DNA from: Mucilaginibacter sp. L294
GTDB taxonomy: Bacteria; Bacteroidota; Bacteroidia; Sphingobacteriales; Sphingobacteriaceae
Assembly: GCF_001636615.1 (NCBI RefSeq)
Contig: NZ_LGEK01000019.1
Span: 1 to 64,000 of the forward strand
DNA length: 64,000 nt
Direction: 5' to 3'
Below the pieces are notes generated by a model that saw only the letters and a list, made by a program, of their open reading frames with translations, made no database searches and had not been told where the DNA came from. The position numbers and the translations under genes were made by a program. This document shows, piece after piece, positions 26,279 through 34,704 of this stretch; position 1 is the stretch's first letter; each line of letters begins with the position of its first letter.

Positions 26279-27154
26279 CTAGCTACGGCGATAGGCGGCT
26301 GGAGAAAGGCCTTTAGCGTTTTTAAAGTATTTGCCAAATGCAGATTGGTTTGGGAAATGAAGTGTATCGGTAATCTGCGCCACCGTCAACGCCGGGTTTT
26401 GTAATAATACGCTGGCTTCCAGTACAACCGCCTCGGTAATCCATTCGCCGGGCGTTTTGCCGGTTACCTCTCTTACTGTTTCGGTAAGATGACCCGGGGT
26501 GATATACAATTTATTTGCGTAAAAGCTAACGCTGCGTTCATGGAGAAAATGCAGGTTCACCAATTTCTTAAAATCAGCAGCAAGGAGCTGGCTCCTGGTT
26601 TGGACTGAGGCTCGGAAATGGCTATAGTCTTCATACAATGATGAAACTTCGTACAATAGGCCACTGATAAACGATCTTAATATTTCGCCCTGGTATTTGT
26701 GCTTATCTTCCAGTTTACGCTTAATAAGCCGGATGGAATCTCTTAAATTGGCAGACTGCCCGGGTGTTAACATAAAAATATGCCTGGCAACGCTTTCAAA
26801 AAACGGAAAGCGATCGGGCGGTGTGCCACCCGCTGCAGTTAAAAAATCCCTGGTAAAAAGAATAGCAAATGATTGAAAATCGTCTGACTTATAATGCCAC
26901 TGTTTGATAATGCGTGGTGACATAGCGATAAGGCAACCGGGGATGATGTCATAGGTTTCCAGGTTAACGGTTAATTTTGCTTCCCCGCCGATGCAGACGC
27001 CGATGCCATAATAATTGGTACGATGTGGAACGATCAATGGTTCTCTTACCTGGTTAACCGGATTTGAGAGCAAAAGCACATCAGGTGATACATCCTGCCA
27101 GTCAGAAAGATTATTCAATGTGTAAGTGGGGATATGCTTGCTCATCGCTAACAT
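26279..27154 (-). CDS. AraC family transcriptional regulator
   Basis: A 291-residue AraC/XylS regulator. The N-terminal cupin-like ligand-binding half (about residues 1-170; GVCIGGEAKLTVNLETYDIIPG) is followed by two helix-turn-helix motifs, the second being TVAQITDTLHFPNQSAFGKYFKNAKGLSPAAYR (shortened here; about 255-288). It is likely the regulator of the adjacent downstream small-membrane-protein/nitroreductase unit, as this pairing is frequent, but no binding site is evident. ATGs at 27154 and 27145 are both possible starts. Confidence 0.9.
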   Translation of the reverse strand: MLAMSKHIPTYTLNNLSDWQDVSPDVLLLSNPVNQVREPLIVPHRTNYYGIGVCIGGEAKLTVNLETYDIIPGCLIAMSPRIIKQWHYKSDDFQSFAILFTRDFLTAAGGTPPDRFPFFESVARHIFMLTPGQSANLRDSIRLIKRKLEDKHKYQGEILRSFISGLLYEVSSLYEDYSHFRASVQTRSQLLAADFKKLVNLHFLHERSVSFYANKLYITPGHLTETVREVTGKTPGEWITEAVVLEASVLLQNPALTVAQITDTLHFPNQSAFGKYFKNAKGLSPAAYRRS

Positions 27155-27331
27155 TTTTTAAAAGAATAAATAAATCTAAGAGGGATATTTCTTAACCAGC
27201 CAATAAATAACATCCCGTTATCAACATGTTTCATAAATTTGCTTCTTCTGTATATGTTTAACAAAAACAATATGCAGCTATCTGTTTAACAGGCCCGGAT
27301 TTAACAAAACCCTTATCAATACCCAAAAAAT

Positions 27332-28543
27332 ATGGTTAAATTAAGTATAAAAACCGCTCTCACAGCTGTGAAAAAAAGTCTGATCAAACTAATTTACGAT
27401 AAACGGTTTGTATATACTATTTGGTTTGGGGTAGGTCTCTTCATTGTATTGCGGGGGCTTATAAATCATCAGCCACCCAATAACTACCTTATTTTTAAAC
27501 ATAACTTTTTAAATGTAATACATCAGCATAGCCTATACACCCTGCAGCCCGAATATTATTACGACCGCAACCATTACGGGCCGGTTTTCTCCCTCATCAT
27601 TGCACCGTTCGCCCTGTTGCCTGATAATGTTGGCGTGGTGCTATGGGTGTTGTTCAGTGCATTTATATTGTTTAAAGCCATACAGTTGTTGCCGCTAAAA
27701 AACAATGCCTACATCATCATCCTGCTATTATGTGCAAACGAGATGATCTCGTCATCACTTTTCTTTCAATTTAACCCTATCATAGCGGCGCTTATTATTT
27801 TCAGCTTTTATTTTATCAGGAAGAAGCAGGATTTTTGGGCCGCATTGATGATAGTCCTCGGAACGTTCACTAAATTATATGGCATAGTTGGCCTGGCATT
27901 CTTTTTCTTTTCGGATAATAAACTAAAATTAACAGCCAGTCTTATTTTTTGGTCGGTTGTGTTATTTGTGTTGCCAATGGCAATATCATCGCCCGGGTTT
28001 ATTGTAAAAACATACTCGGAATGGTATCCCGATCTGTTGGCAAAAAACGCGGAAAACGCAAGTTCGGATATGCAGGATGTTTCTGTAATGGGTATTATCC
28101 GTAAGGTTTTTAACTACCCCGGGTTTGAAAACATATATGTGTTAGCGCCTGCTATATTTATATTCGCGCTGTCTTATATAAGGATAAAAAGTTTTAAATC
28201 TACACAGTATCAGTTGCTTATCCTCGCATCGGTATTACTTTTCACGGTTATTTTCAGCAGTTCGGCCGAATCTGCTACCTACATTATTGCTTTTAGCGGC
28301 GTTGCCATTTGGTTTATGAATTTAAATCGCCCGGTCACCATTCTGGAAATTTGTTTACTGATTTTTGCAATTGTTATTACCAGTTTCCCATTCGCTGATA
28401 TTTTTATAAAAAACATTAGCGTTTCCTATATCCGGCCTTATAAATTAAAAGCGTTACCATGCCTGCTGGTATGGTTATATGTTGTATACGAAACGCTGAC
28501 ACGCAAGTTTGCCAACGAACAAAACCCGGAAAGCGCTAAATAA
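27332..28543 (+). CDS. GT87-type polyprenyl-phosphate-sugar glycosyltransferase
   Basis: A 403-residue integral membrane glycosyltransferase of the GT87 (DUF2029) type with about nine to ten hydrophobic helices. The periplasmic loop after the first helix contains HSLYTLQPEYYYDRNHYGPVFS, where a conserved acidic residue and YGP(V/F)F are characteristic. Such enzymes use polyprenyl-phosphate sugars as donors on the outer face of the membrane. The GT2 enzyme and deacetylase downstream could make its donor. It follows a 177-base intergenic region and is divergent from the AraC gene. Confidence 0.82.
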   Translation: MVKLSIKTALTAVKKSLIKLIYDKRFVYTIWFGVGLFIVLRGLINHQPPNNYLIFKHNFLNVIHQHSLYTLQPEYYYDRNHYGPVFSLIIAPFALLPDNVGVVLWVLFSAFILFKAIQLLPLKNNAYIIILLLCANEMISSSLFFQFNPIIAALIIFSFYFIRKKQDFWAALMIVLGTFTKLYGIVGLAFFFFSDNKLKLTASLIFWSVVLFVLPMAISSPGFIVKTYSEWYPDLLAKNAENASSDMQDVSVMGIIRKVFNYPGFENIYVLAPAIFIFALSYIRIKSFKSTQYQLLILASVLLFTVIFSSSAESATYIIAFSGVAIWFMNLNRPVTILEICLLIFAIVITSFPFADIFIKNISVSYIRPYKLKALPCLLVWLYVVYETLTRKFANEQNPESAK

Positions 28544-28708
28544 CACCTCAATGAATGGTAATTACAGTGCATTAGTTAATACTTTAAAACGCTAAAAAAT
28601 AAACAGCGGGGTGTTATATACAGCGCATTGCTTACGTAATTGTTGAATTGTAACATTTTTGTTGGATTGTGTCCGCATATTGTAAAGTTTTGGTTACGCT
28701 GTGCGCCT

Positions 28709-28740
28709 ATTGTAACATTTAGATTACAATATTATCTTTA
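28709..28740 (+). promoter_or_regulatory. Promoter with overlapping inverted repeat upstream of the GT2 gene
   Basis: TTG at 28710-28712, a 20-base spacer and TATCTTTA (28733-28740, one mismatch to TAnnTTTG). An inverted repeat ATTGTAA-N8-TTACAAT (28709-28730) covers the -33 region, and two more TTGTAA copies lie just upstream (about 28650 and 28680), suggesting an operator. Confidence 0.5.
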
Positions 28741-28757
28741 CAAAGATTAATACCCCT

Positions 28758-29711
28758 ATGCGTAAGATTTCTATCATTATCCCCGCTCATAATGAAGAGC
28801 GGAATATCAGCTATATGGTTAGCGAGCTTCAAAAGCTTTTTAGCGATACTAACTATAATTACGAATGTATTTTTGTTGATGACGGCAGTACCGATAATAC
28901 CTTAAATGAAATTAAGGTGCAGCATGAAATGCATCAGCATGTTTATTTTATTGAATTGTCCAGAAACTTTGGGAAAGACCGGGCGCTACAAGCAGGGATA
29001 GAATTTGCCAACGGAGATGCTGTAATTACCATTGATGCAGATATGCAGCATCCGCCGCATTTAATAGTTGAAATGATAAAGTTTTGGGAAAGCGGCTACG
29101 ATGTGGTTTATACCTACCGGGAAAAGGCAAACGAGCATGTCAGGTTGTTTCAAAAAATAGCGTCTAAATTATTTTATAAAGGCGTTAATATGCTCTCTGA
29201 AATTAGGATGGAAGACGGCATTGCCGATTTCAGGCTGATAGATAAAAAGGTTGTTACCCAGTTAAAACAGATAAACGAATACGATATATTTTTCAGGGGG
29301 ATGATCAAGTGGGTTGGCTTTAAACAAAAAGGGATCCCTTATACGCCGGCGGCACGTTTCTCTGGTGAGGCCAGTTATTCACTTTATAAGTTGTTTAAAT
29401 TAGCGCTTAACAGCACCATGTCTTTTAGTGTGCGCCCATTGTATGCGGTTACGTTTTTGGGCCTTTTCTTCTCATTGGCATCCTTTTTATACATCCCATA
29501 CGTACTGATAAGTCACTTTTTTGGTTTGATAGCGGTATCAGGCTGGGCCTCGCTTATCGCAACCGTTGCTTTTTTTGGAGGGTTGCAATTATTTGTATTA
29601 GGCATTATAGGGATGTACTTAGGTAAACTATTTATGCAGGCAAAACAGCGCCCCAATTATATAGTACGAACAACAAATCTTTTTGGGATACCTGAAGAGT
29701 TATCCGCGTAA
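28758..29711 (+). CDS. GT2 polyprenyl-phosphate glycosyltransferase (ArnC/DPM1-like)
   Basis: A 317-residue family 2 glycosyltransferase. The N-terminal catalytic domain begins KISIIIPAHNEERNI and has FVDDGSTDN and the metal-binding DADMQHPP (residues about 94-101). Two C-terminal transmembrane helices (about 230-255 and 263-290) match ArnC, GtrB and DPM1-like enzymes that attach a sugar to undecaprenyl phosphate on the cytoplasmic face. The start of the deacetylase gene three bases downstream indicates a common transcript. The sugar cannot be predicted. Confidence 0.9.
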   Translation: MRKISIIIPAHNEERNISYMVSELQKLFSDTNYNYECIFVDDGSTDNTLNEIKVQHEMHQHVYFIELSRNFGKDRALQAGIEFANGDAVITIDADMQHPPHLIVEMIKFWESGYDVVYTYREKANEHVRLFQKIASKLFYKGVNMLSEIRMEDGIADFRLIDKKVVTQLKQINEYDIFFRGMIKWVGFKQKGIPYTPAARFSGEASYSLYKLFKLALNSTMSFSVRPLYAVTFLGLFFSLASFLYIPYVLISHFFGLIAVSGWASLIATVAFFGGLQLFVLGIIGMYLGKLFMQAKQRPNYIVRTTNLFGIPEELSA

Positions 29712-29714
29712 CTT

Positions 29715-30512
29715 ATGATTTTACTGGGGTTTGATTTAGAAGAATTTGATTTACCTGCCGAATACGGTACGGACATCCATTTTGAGGAGCAGCTTTCGGT
29801 TTCTACACAAGGAGCGCTCACCGTGCTTGATGTTTTGCGTTCGGCAGATATCAAAGCCACGTTTTATTGTACGGCTAATTATGCCATTCACCGCCCCCTG
29901 GTTATTTCACAACTTGTAAACGAAGGGCATGAAATAGCTTCACATGGTTTTTTTCACTCGGCGTTTCAAACAGAAGACCTGTTGCAATCAAAATTGAAAC
30001 TGGAAGAGATATCTGGAACAACTGTAAACGGGTTTAGGATGCCAAGGATGATGCCGGTAGCAACAGAGGATTTAATAAACGCGGGTTATAGCTATAACTC
30101 ATCTATAAATCCTACCTGGCTGCCGGGCAGGTACAACAACTTTCATGTATCCAGGACCTGGTTTTATGACCGGCAACTGCTGGAATTGCCCGCATCTGTC
30201 TCACCGAGAATCCGGATCCCTCTTTTTTGGTTAAGTTTTCACAATCTTCCGCTCGGCCTTATCAAATGGCTGGCATCGGCCACCTATAAAAAAGATGGTT
30301 ACCTGAATCTATATTTCCACCCCTGGGAATTTGCAGATCTGAATCAAAGTAAATTTGGCTTACCCCGGTACATCAATCATAATTCGGGCATGCCTTATGC
30401 GCATCGTATTGCAAAATTTATCAAGTGGGCACAAAGCAAAGGTTATCCATTTGGAAAGACCGGCGATTTTGTTGACCAGGTCAATTCAGAACAGCCTGTT
30501 TTTTCAAAATAA
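29715..30512 (+). CDS. Polysaccharide deacetylase (NodB-like)
   Basis: A 265-residue NodB-homology deacetylase without a signal peptide. The catalytic aspartates are in LLGFDLEEFD (about residues 3-12) and the zinc histidines in ASHGFFHSAF (about 75-84). Positioned three bases after a lipid-carrier GT2, it resembles ArnD and NaxD, cytoplasmic-face deformylase/deacetylases that act on undecaprenyl-linked amino sugars; lack of a signal peptide fits this. The substrate is inferred from context only. The gene ends tail to tail with the L,D-transpeptidase gene. Confidence 0.88.
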   Translation: MILLGFDLEEFDLPAEYGTDIHFEEQLSVSTQGALTVLDVLRSADIKATFYCTANYAIHRPLVISQLVNEGHEIASHGFFHSAFQTEDLLQSKLKLEEISGTTVNGFRMPRMMPVATEDLINAGYSYNSSINPTWLPGRYNNFHVSRTWFYDRQLLELPASVSPRIRIPLFWLSFHNLPLGLIKWLASATYKKDGYLNLYFHPWEFADLNQSKFGLPRYINHNSGMPYAHRIAKFIKWAQSKGYPFGKTGDFVDQVNSEQPVFSK

Positions 30513-30521
30513 GTTGGGGAA

Positions 30522-32132
30522 CTATGGTTTCATCAGCATTTTTAAAAGCGGTTCATCCCGCTGATAAATATCATCCCTGAAATTCAGCGTCCCGGTGTGG
30601 TCAACAAATGCTGTAAAATACCCTATATAAACGGGTATCTTTTGTTTTAATACCACCGATTGTTCTACACCACGGTTCATTGCAGCGCGAATTTTTTGTG
30701 TGGTCCAGGCCGTGTTCTGTTTCAAAAGCAGTTCTGCTAATTCTTCGGGTTTTTCTACCCTAATGCAGCCATGGCTAAACGCCCTAACATCCTCATTAAA
30801 AAGAGACTTAGAGGGCGTATCATGCAAATAGATGTTATTAGAGTTTGGAAAGATGAATTTTACCAATCCTAATGAATTTTCTTTACCGGGTAACTGCCTT
30901 ACGTTTCCACCATTCCATTCCATCCGGTGGTTGGACAAGTAGTTTGGTTTACGGGCAATTCCGGGTTTAATTTCCTTTTGAATAATGCTGGGCGGGATGT
31001 ACCAGTACGGGCTAAATACGATGTATTGCAGGTGGCCGCTAAATATTACCGTTTTGGTCATTGATTTTCCAACCACTACATTGCAGGCCCAATCGGGGCT
31101 GTTATTTTTATAATAGTGTAGTTTAAATTCAGGGATATTCACCAGCAGAAACTCACCGCCATGGTCGTCTGCCGGTATCCATCGCATACGCTCAAGATTT
31201 ACAATTATTTGGTTAATGCGCTTATGCAGCGGAACATTCAACTGTTTCAAAAAGGCGCTGTTAATCTTCCTGTCAGGCTTAAGGCCATGCCGGTTTTTAA
31301 AACGGATAACAGCACTGATAAGTAGTGTATCGTAAACATTTGAAAAATTAACCGTTGAATCCCCAACTTGCCTCAGCCTGTTTTTTAATTGAATAACTAA
31401 TGATGAGGTATCATCAGGCGATAGCGTATTCAGTGGGCTTTTTGAAGGTAAAAGAATGTCCGGACCCGCTTTTTCAACTTGCTGATACTGGTTTAAGGCT
31501 TTTTTTAGCATCATATACTGCGGTATTACCGCAACCTGCTCCATGCTGCCCGCATCACTTTTGAGGTTGTGCGCCAGCAGATCTGTATACGAGAGTTTTT
31601 TACGTGGTAAATACCAGCCTATATCTTTTGCTTTTTCAGCCTCCGCACCGCCCCATACATTTTTGGCATAATTAAAATACTGCCCTGTCAGCATCAGTTC
31701 AACAGTGATGGATGGCAGTTTAATTCTACCGGACTGAAGGCTTTCGTTCATCTGCAAAAACTCCTCTTTGTAAGGTATCTCTTTTAATATACCGTCGTTT
31801 TGTTGAATAGTAACATGGTTAATGAGGTTACCGGCCGATTCTGTTAACCCTTTGTTATCATACCATACATAATGGTATTTGTTGATAAGGTAAAACTTGG
31901 CATATTCGGCTGCGAAGCCATTTAAACCGGGGTGCTTTTTTAAAAAAGCGGCTATTGCTGCACTGTCAAACTTAAGTTGTGGTGCTGCATTAAAGTTGCC
32001 TTTTATAAGCGTGTCGGCATGGCTTACGGTAGCTTTAACCTGTTTTTTTCCGGTCGAACTATGGCATCCATAACTTGTGCACAGAAAGAAAAAGCTTAGC
32101 CGCAGTAAAATAATAAATGTTGGTTGCCTCAT
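30522..32132 (-). CDS. L,D-transpeptidase (YcbB/LdtD-like)
   Basis: A 536-residue periplasmic murein cross-linking enzyme. An N-terminal hydrophobic segment ending before Cys17/Cys23 suggests a signal sequence. A peptidoglycan-binding-like helical region (about residues 240-295) precedes the YkuD catalytic domain, whose active site FSHGCIRV contains the nucleophilic cysteine near residue 453; the partner histidine is in YLHDTPS. Length and layout match the YcbB subfamily, which forms 3-3 cross-links between stem peptides. It is transcribed leftward and alone, divergent from the C39 exporter. Confidence 0.92.
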   Translation of the reverse strand: MRQPTFIILLRLSFFFLCTSYGCHSSTGKKQVKATVSHADTLIKGNFNAAPQLKFDSAAIAAFLKKHPGLNGFAAEYAKFYLINKYHYVWYDNKGLTESAGNLINHVTIQQNDGILKEIPYKEEFLQMNESLQSGRIKLPSITVELMLTGQYFNYAKNVWGGAEAEKAKDIGWYLPRKKLSYTDLLAHNLKSDAGSMEQVAVIPQYMMLKKALNQYQQVEKAGPDILLPSKSPLNTLSPDDTSSLVIQLKNRLRQVGDSTVNFSNVYDTLLISAVIRFKNRHGLKPDRKINSAFLKQLNVPLHKRINQIIVNLERMRWIPADDHGGEFLLVNIPEFKLHYYKNNSPDWACNVVVGKSMTKTVIFSGHLQYIVFSPYWYIPPSIIQKEIKPGIARKPNYLSNHRMEWNGGNVRQLPGKENSLGLVKFIFPNSNNIYLHDTPSKSLFNEDVRAFSHGCIRVEKPEELAELLLKQNTAWTTQKIRAAMNRGVEQSVVLKQKIPVYIGYFTAFVDHTGTLNFRDDIYQRDEPLLKMLMKP

Positions 32133-32286
32133 TTTAATAGTTGATAAGATGCTCGAATATACTTAAATGGTGCCGGATCTATGGGATTCCGGAGGACCTT
32201 GATAATATCCGCAACATACCAGGGTACATTTCGGCCATTGGCAGTATAAAATAAACACGGTGTATTGTAGTCCCGGATAGCATCTT

Positions 32287-32324
32287 AAAAAAAGGACGTA
32301 CAACAGATCAACAAGTCCTTTTTT
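32287..32324. terminator. Terminator-like hairpin in a divergent region
   Basis: AAAAAAAGGAC and GTCCTTTTTT can pair around a 17-base loop, with A and T runs on both strands. Its place upstream of both flanking genes is unusual and suggests a small RNA or attenuator, or the remains of a lost gene. Confidence 0.55.
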
Positions 32325-32396
32325 GCTGGGTAAACATTTTTCCAGATCGGCTAATTACATCAGCGCAAGTTTTACTACATTTACTATTGTATAGGA

Positions 32397-32410
32397 TTGA
32401 TCTGCATCAA
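32397..32410. promoter_or_regulatory. FNR/CRP-type box TTGATCTGCATCAA
   Basis: An exact TTGAT-N4-ATCAA palindrome 39 bases upstream of the exporter start codon. This is the classic FNR consensus; a Crp/Fnr-family protein could bind it, but a chance match cannot be excluded. Confidence 0.35.
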
Positions 32411-32449
32411 GGCCTGTAACAATAAACCAGTAATACATCAGCTACGACT

Positions 32450-34627
32450 ATGGCTTTTCCACATTACCACCAACCCGATCAAATGGATTGTGGCCCCACC
32501 TGCCTGCGCATGGTGGCCAAGCATTACGGTCGTAATTTTAAAGTGCAAACATTAAGGCAGCTTTGTGAGATAAACCGCGAAGGGGTATCCCTTTTGGGCA
32601 TAAGCGGTGCCGCCGAAAAGATCGGCTTCCGGTCGCTTGGTGCAAAACTGGGTATAGCCAACCTGAAAGAGGCCGAACTACCCTGCATTTTGCATTGGCG
32701 GCAAAACCATTTTGTGGTGCTTTATAAAATAAGAAAAGGCAACTATTACATTGCTGACCCGGCTAAAGGGCTTGTAAAACTAACCGAAGCTGAGTTTAGC
32801 CGCAATTGGGTATCAGACAAAGATAATGGCGAGGGTATTGCGATGTTGCTAAGCCCAACGCCGCATTTTTACGAACAGGAGGATGAAAAGGGCACCGAAA
32901 TAAGCTGGAGCTTTTTGCTGCGCTACCTGGTTACCTATAAGCAACTGGTATTACAATTGCTTTTTGGCTTGGGTATTGGCACCCTATTGCAACTGGTAGC
33001 GCCATTTTTAACACAATCGGTAGTTGATATTGGTATCAACACCCGCAACCTTAATTTTGTATATATTGTAATTATAGCGCAGGCCGCGCTCATCATCGGC
33101 AGGGTAAGCGTAGAGTTTATCCGCTCGTGGATCTTGCTGCACATCAGCACCCGGGTAAATATCTCTATCCTTACCGATTTTTTGATCAAGCTGATGAAAC
33201 TGCCCATGAGTTTCTTTGATACCAAGATGACGGGCGACATTATGCAGCGCATGAGCGATCAGCGCCGCATAGAAAGCTTTCTGACCGGCTCTACGCTGAG
33301 CACGCTGTTCTCTATGTTTAACCTGGTGGTGTTTTCGGTAGTGCTGGCCTATTATAACATCGCCATATTTATTGTTTATGTAGTAAGTAGTGTGCTTTAT
33401 ATTGGTTGGATAGTAGTGTTTTTAAAACGCCGCCGCGAGTTAAATTATAAAAGCTTTGATATCTCCTCAAAAAACCAAAGCAGCATTGTACAACTGGTAA
33501 ACGGCATGCAGGAAATAAAACTGAACAACTGCGAGCAGCAAAAACGATGGGAATGGGAACACCTGCAGGCGCGCCTTTTTAAATTCAATGTAAAAAACCT
33601 GGCGCTTAGCCAGTACCAGCAGGGCGGCTCAACATTTATTAACGAATCAACTAACCTGCTCATCACCTTTTTAAGCGCAAAAGCGGTTATTGACGGGCAG
33701 CTAACCCTTGGAGGGATGATAGCCGTACAATATATCATCGGGCAGTTAAACGGGCCCATACAGCAGTTCTTAGGCTTTATACAGGGTTTCCAGGATGCCA
33801 AGATAAGCCTGGAGCGCTTAAACGAGATCCACCAGATGGATGACGAGGAGCCGGTGGATAAGGAATACAACCACACACTGCCATCAAACAGGGGGTTAAG
33901 CCTAAACAATTTAACCTTTAGGTATCCTGGTGCAGGCAACGAGCCTGTTTTAGAGAATATTAACCTGGAAATACCACAAGGTAAAACCACCGCAATAGTA
34001 GGCATGAGCGGCAGCGGTAAAACCACCATATTAAAACTATTGCTCAGGTTTTATGAACCCGAAAAGGGGGATATTAAGGTTGGCGGGCTGGCCCTTTCAA
34101 ACATTGGTTTTAAAACCTGGCGAAGCCATTGCGGCGTAGTAATGCAGGACGGCTTTATTTTTTCGGAATCAATTGAACGTAATATTGCCGTTGGCGATGA
34201 TTACCCCGATAAAGAAAAATTACGCCATGCTATACGTGTGGCCAATATTCAGGATTTTATTGACGATCTCCCCCTTGGCCTGAATACCAAGGTGGGGGCA
34301 GAGGGTAATGGCATAAGCCAGGGCCAGCGGCAAAGGCTTTTAATTGCCCGCGCAGTATATAAAAACCCCGAATATATTTTGTTTGACGAGGCTACCAACG
34401 CACTTGATGCGAATAACGAGCGGGTGATAATGGATAACATGAAGGAGTTTTTTACCGGCCGCACGGTTGTGATAGTTGCGCACCGCTTAAGCACGGTTAG
34501 CCATGCCGATAATATTATTTTGCTTGATAAAGGCCGCATTGTTGAACAGGGCACACACCAGCAGTTAACCGAATTAAAGGGAGATTATTACCAACTGGTA
34601 AAAAACCAGCTGGAATTAGGTGCCTGA
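32450..34627 (+). CDS. Peptidase-domain ABC transporter (C39, double-glycine leader exporter)
   Basis: A 725-residue PCAT-type exporter combining three domains: a C39 peptidase (residues 1-130; catalytic Cys14 in QMDCGPT, His87 in QNHFVVL, Asp103 in YIADPAKG), a six-helix membrane domain (about 155-440), and an ATPase with Walker A GMSGSGKTT (about 518-526), signature ISQGQRQRL and Walker B YILFDEATNALD. Such proteins cut leader peptides after a double glycine and export the product. The HlyD-type partner follows. No precursor peptide is visible nearby. Confidence 0.94.
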   Translation: MAFPHYHQPDQMDCGPTCLRMVAKHYGRNFKVQTLRQLCEINREGVSLLGISGAAEKIGFRSLGAKLGIANLKEAELPCILHWRQNHFVVLYKIRKGNYYIADPAKGLVKLTEAEFSRNWVSDKDNGEGIAMLLSPTPHFYEQEDEKGTEISWSFLLRYLVTYKQLVLQLLFGLGIGTLLQLVAPFLTQSVVDIGINTRNLNFVYIVIIAQAALIIGRVSVEFIRSWILLHISTRVNISILTDFLIKLMKLPMSFFDTKMTGDIMQRMSDQRRIESFLTGSTLSTLFSMFNLVVFSVVLAYYNIAIFIVYVVSSVLYIGWIVVFLKRRRELNYKSFDISSKNQSSIVQLVNGMQEIKLNNCEQQKRWEWEHLQARLFKFNVKNLALSQYQQGGSTFINESTNLLITFLSAKAVIDGQLTLGGMIAVQYIIGQLNGPIQQFLGFIQGFQDAKISLERLNEIHQMDDEEPVDKEYNHTLPSNRGLSLNNLTFRYPGAGNEPVLENINLEIPQGKTTAIVGMSGSGKTTILKLLLRFYEPEKGDIKVGGLALSNIGFKTWRSHCGVVMQDGFIFSESIERNIAVGDDYPDKEKLRHAIRVANIQDFIDDLPLGLNTKVGAEGNGISQGQRQRLLIARAVYKNPEYILFDEATNALDANNERVIMDNMKEFFTGRTVVIVAHRLSTVSHADNIILLDKGRIVEQGTHQQLTELKGDYYQLVKNQLELGA

Positions 34628-34704
34628 TAGATGTGCAGATACGAAAATCAAGAAATCCTATAATCAAGAAAATCAAGGTTTAGAACAGAATTAGAAATTA
34701 AAAT

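Larger units (their letters stand above)
32133..32449. other. Divergent intergenic region with a terminator-like hairpin and an FNR-like box
   Basis: The 317 bases between the L,D-transpeptidase and exporter genes contain a hairpin AAAAAAAGGAC/GTCCTTTTTT (32287-32324) and a perfect TTGAT-N4-ATCAA box (32397-32410). A minus-strand frame without a start codon stays open for 51 codons (32284 to 32129), and its stop overlaps the ATG of the transpeptidase. No leader peptide with a double-glycine motif was found. Confidence 0.6.
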
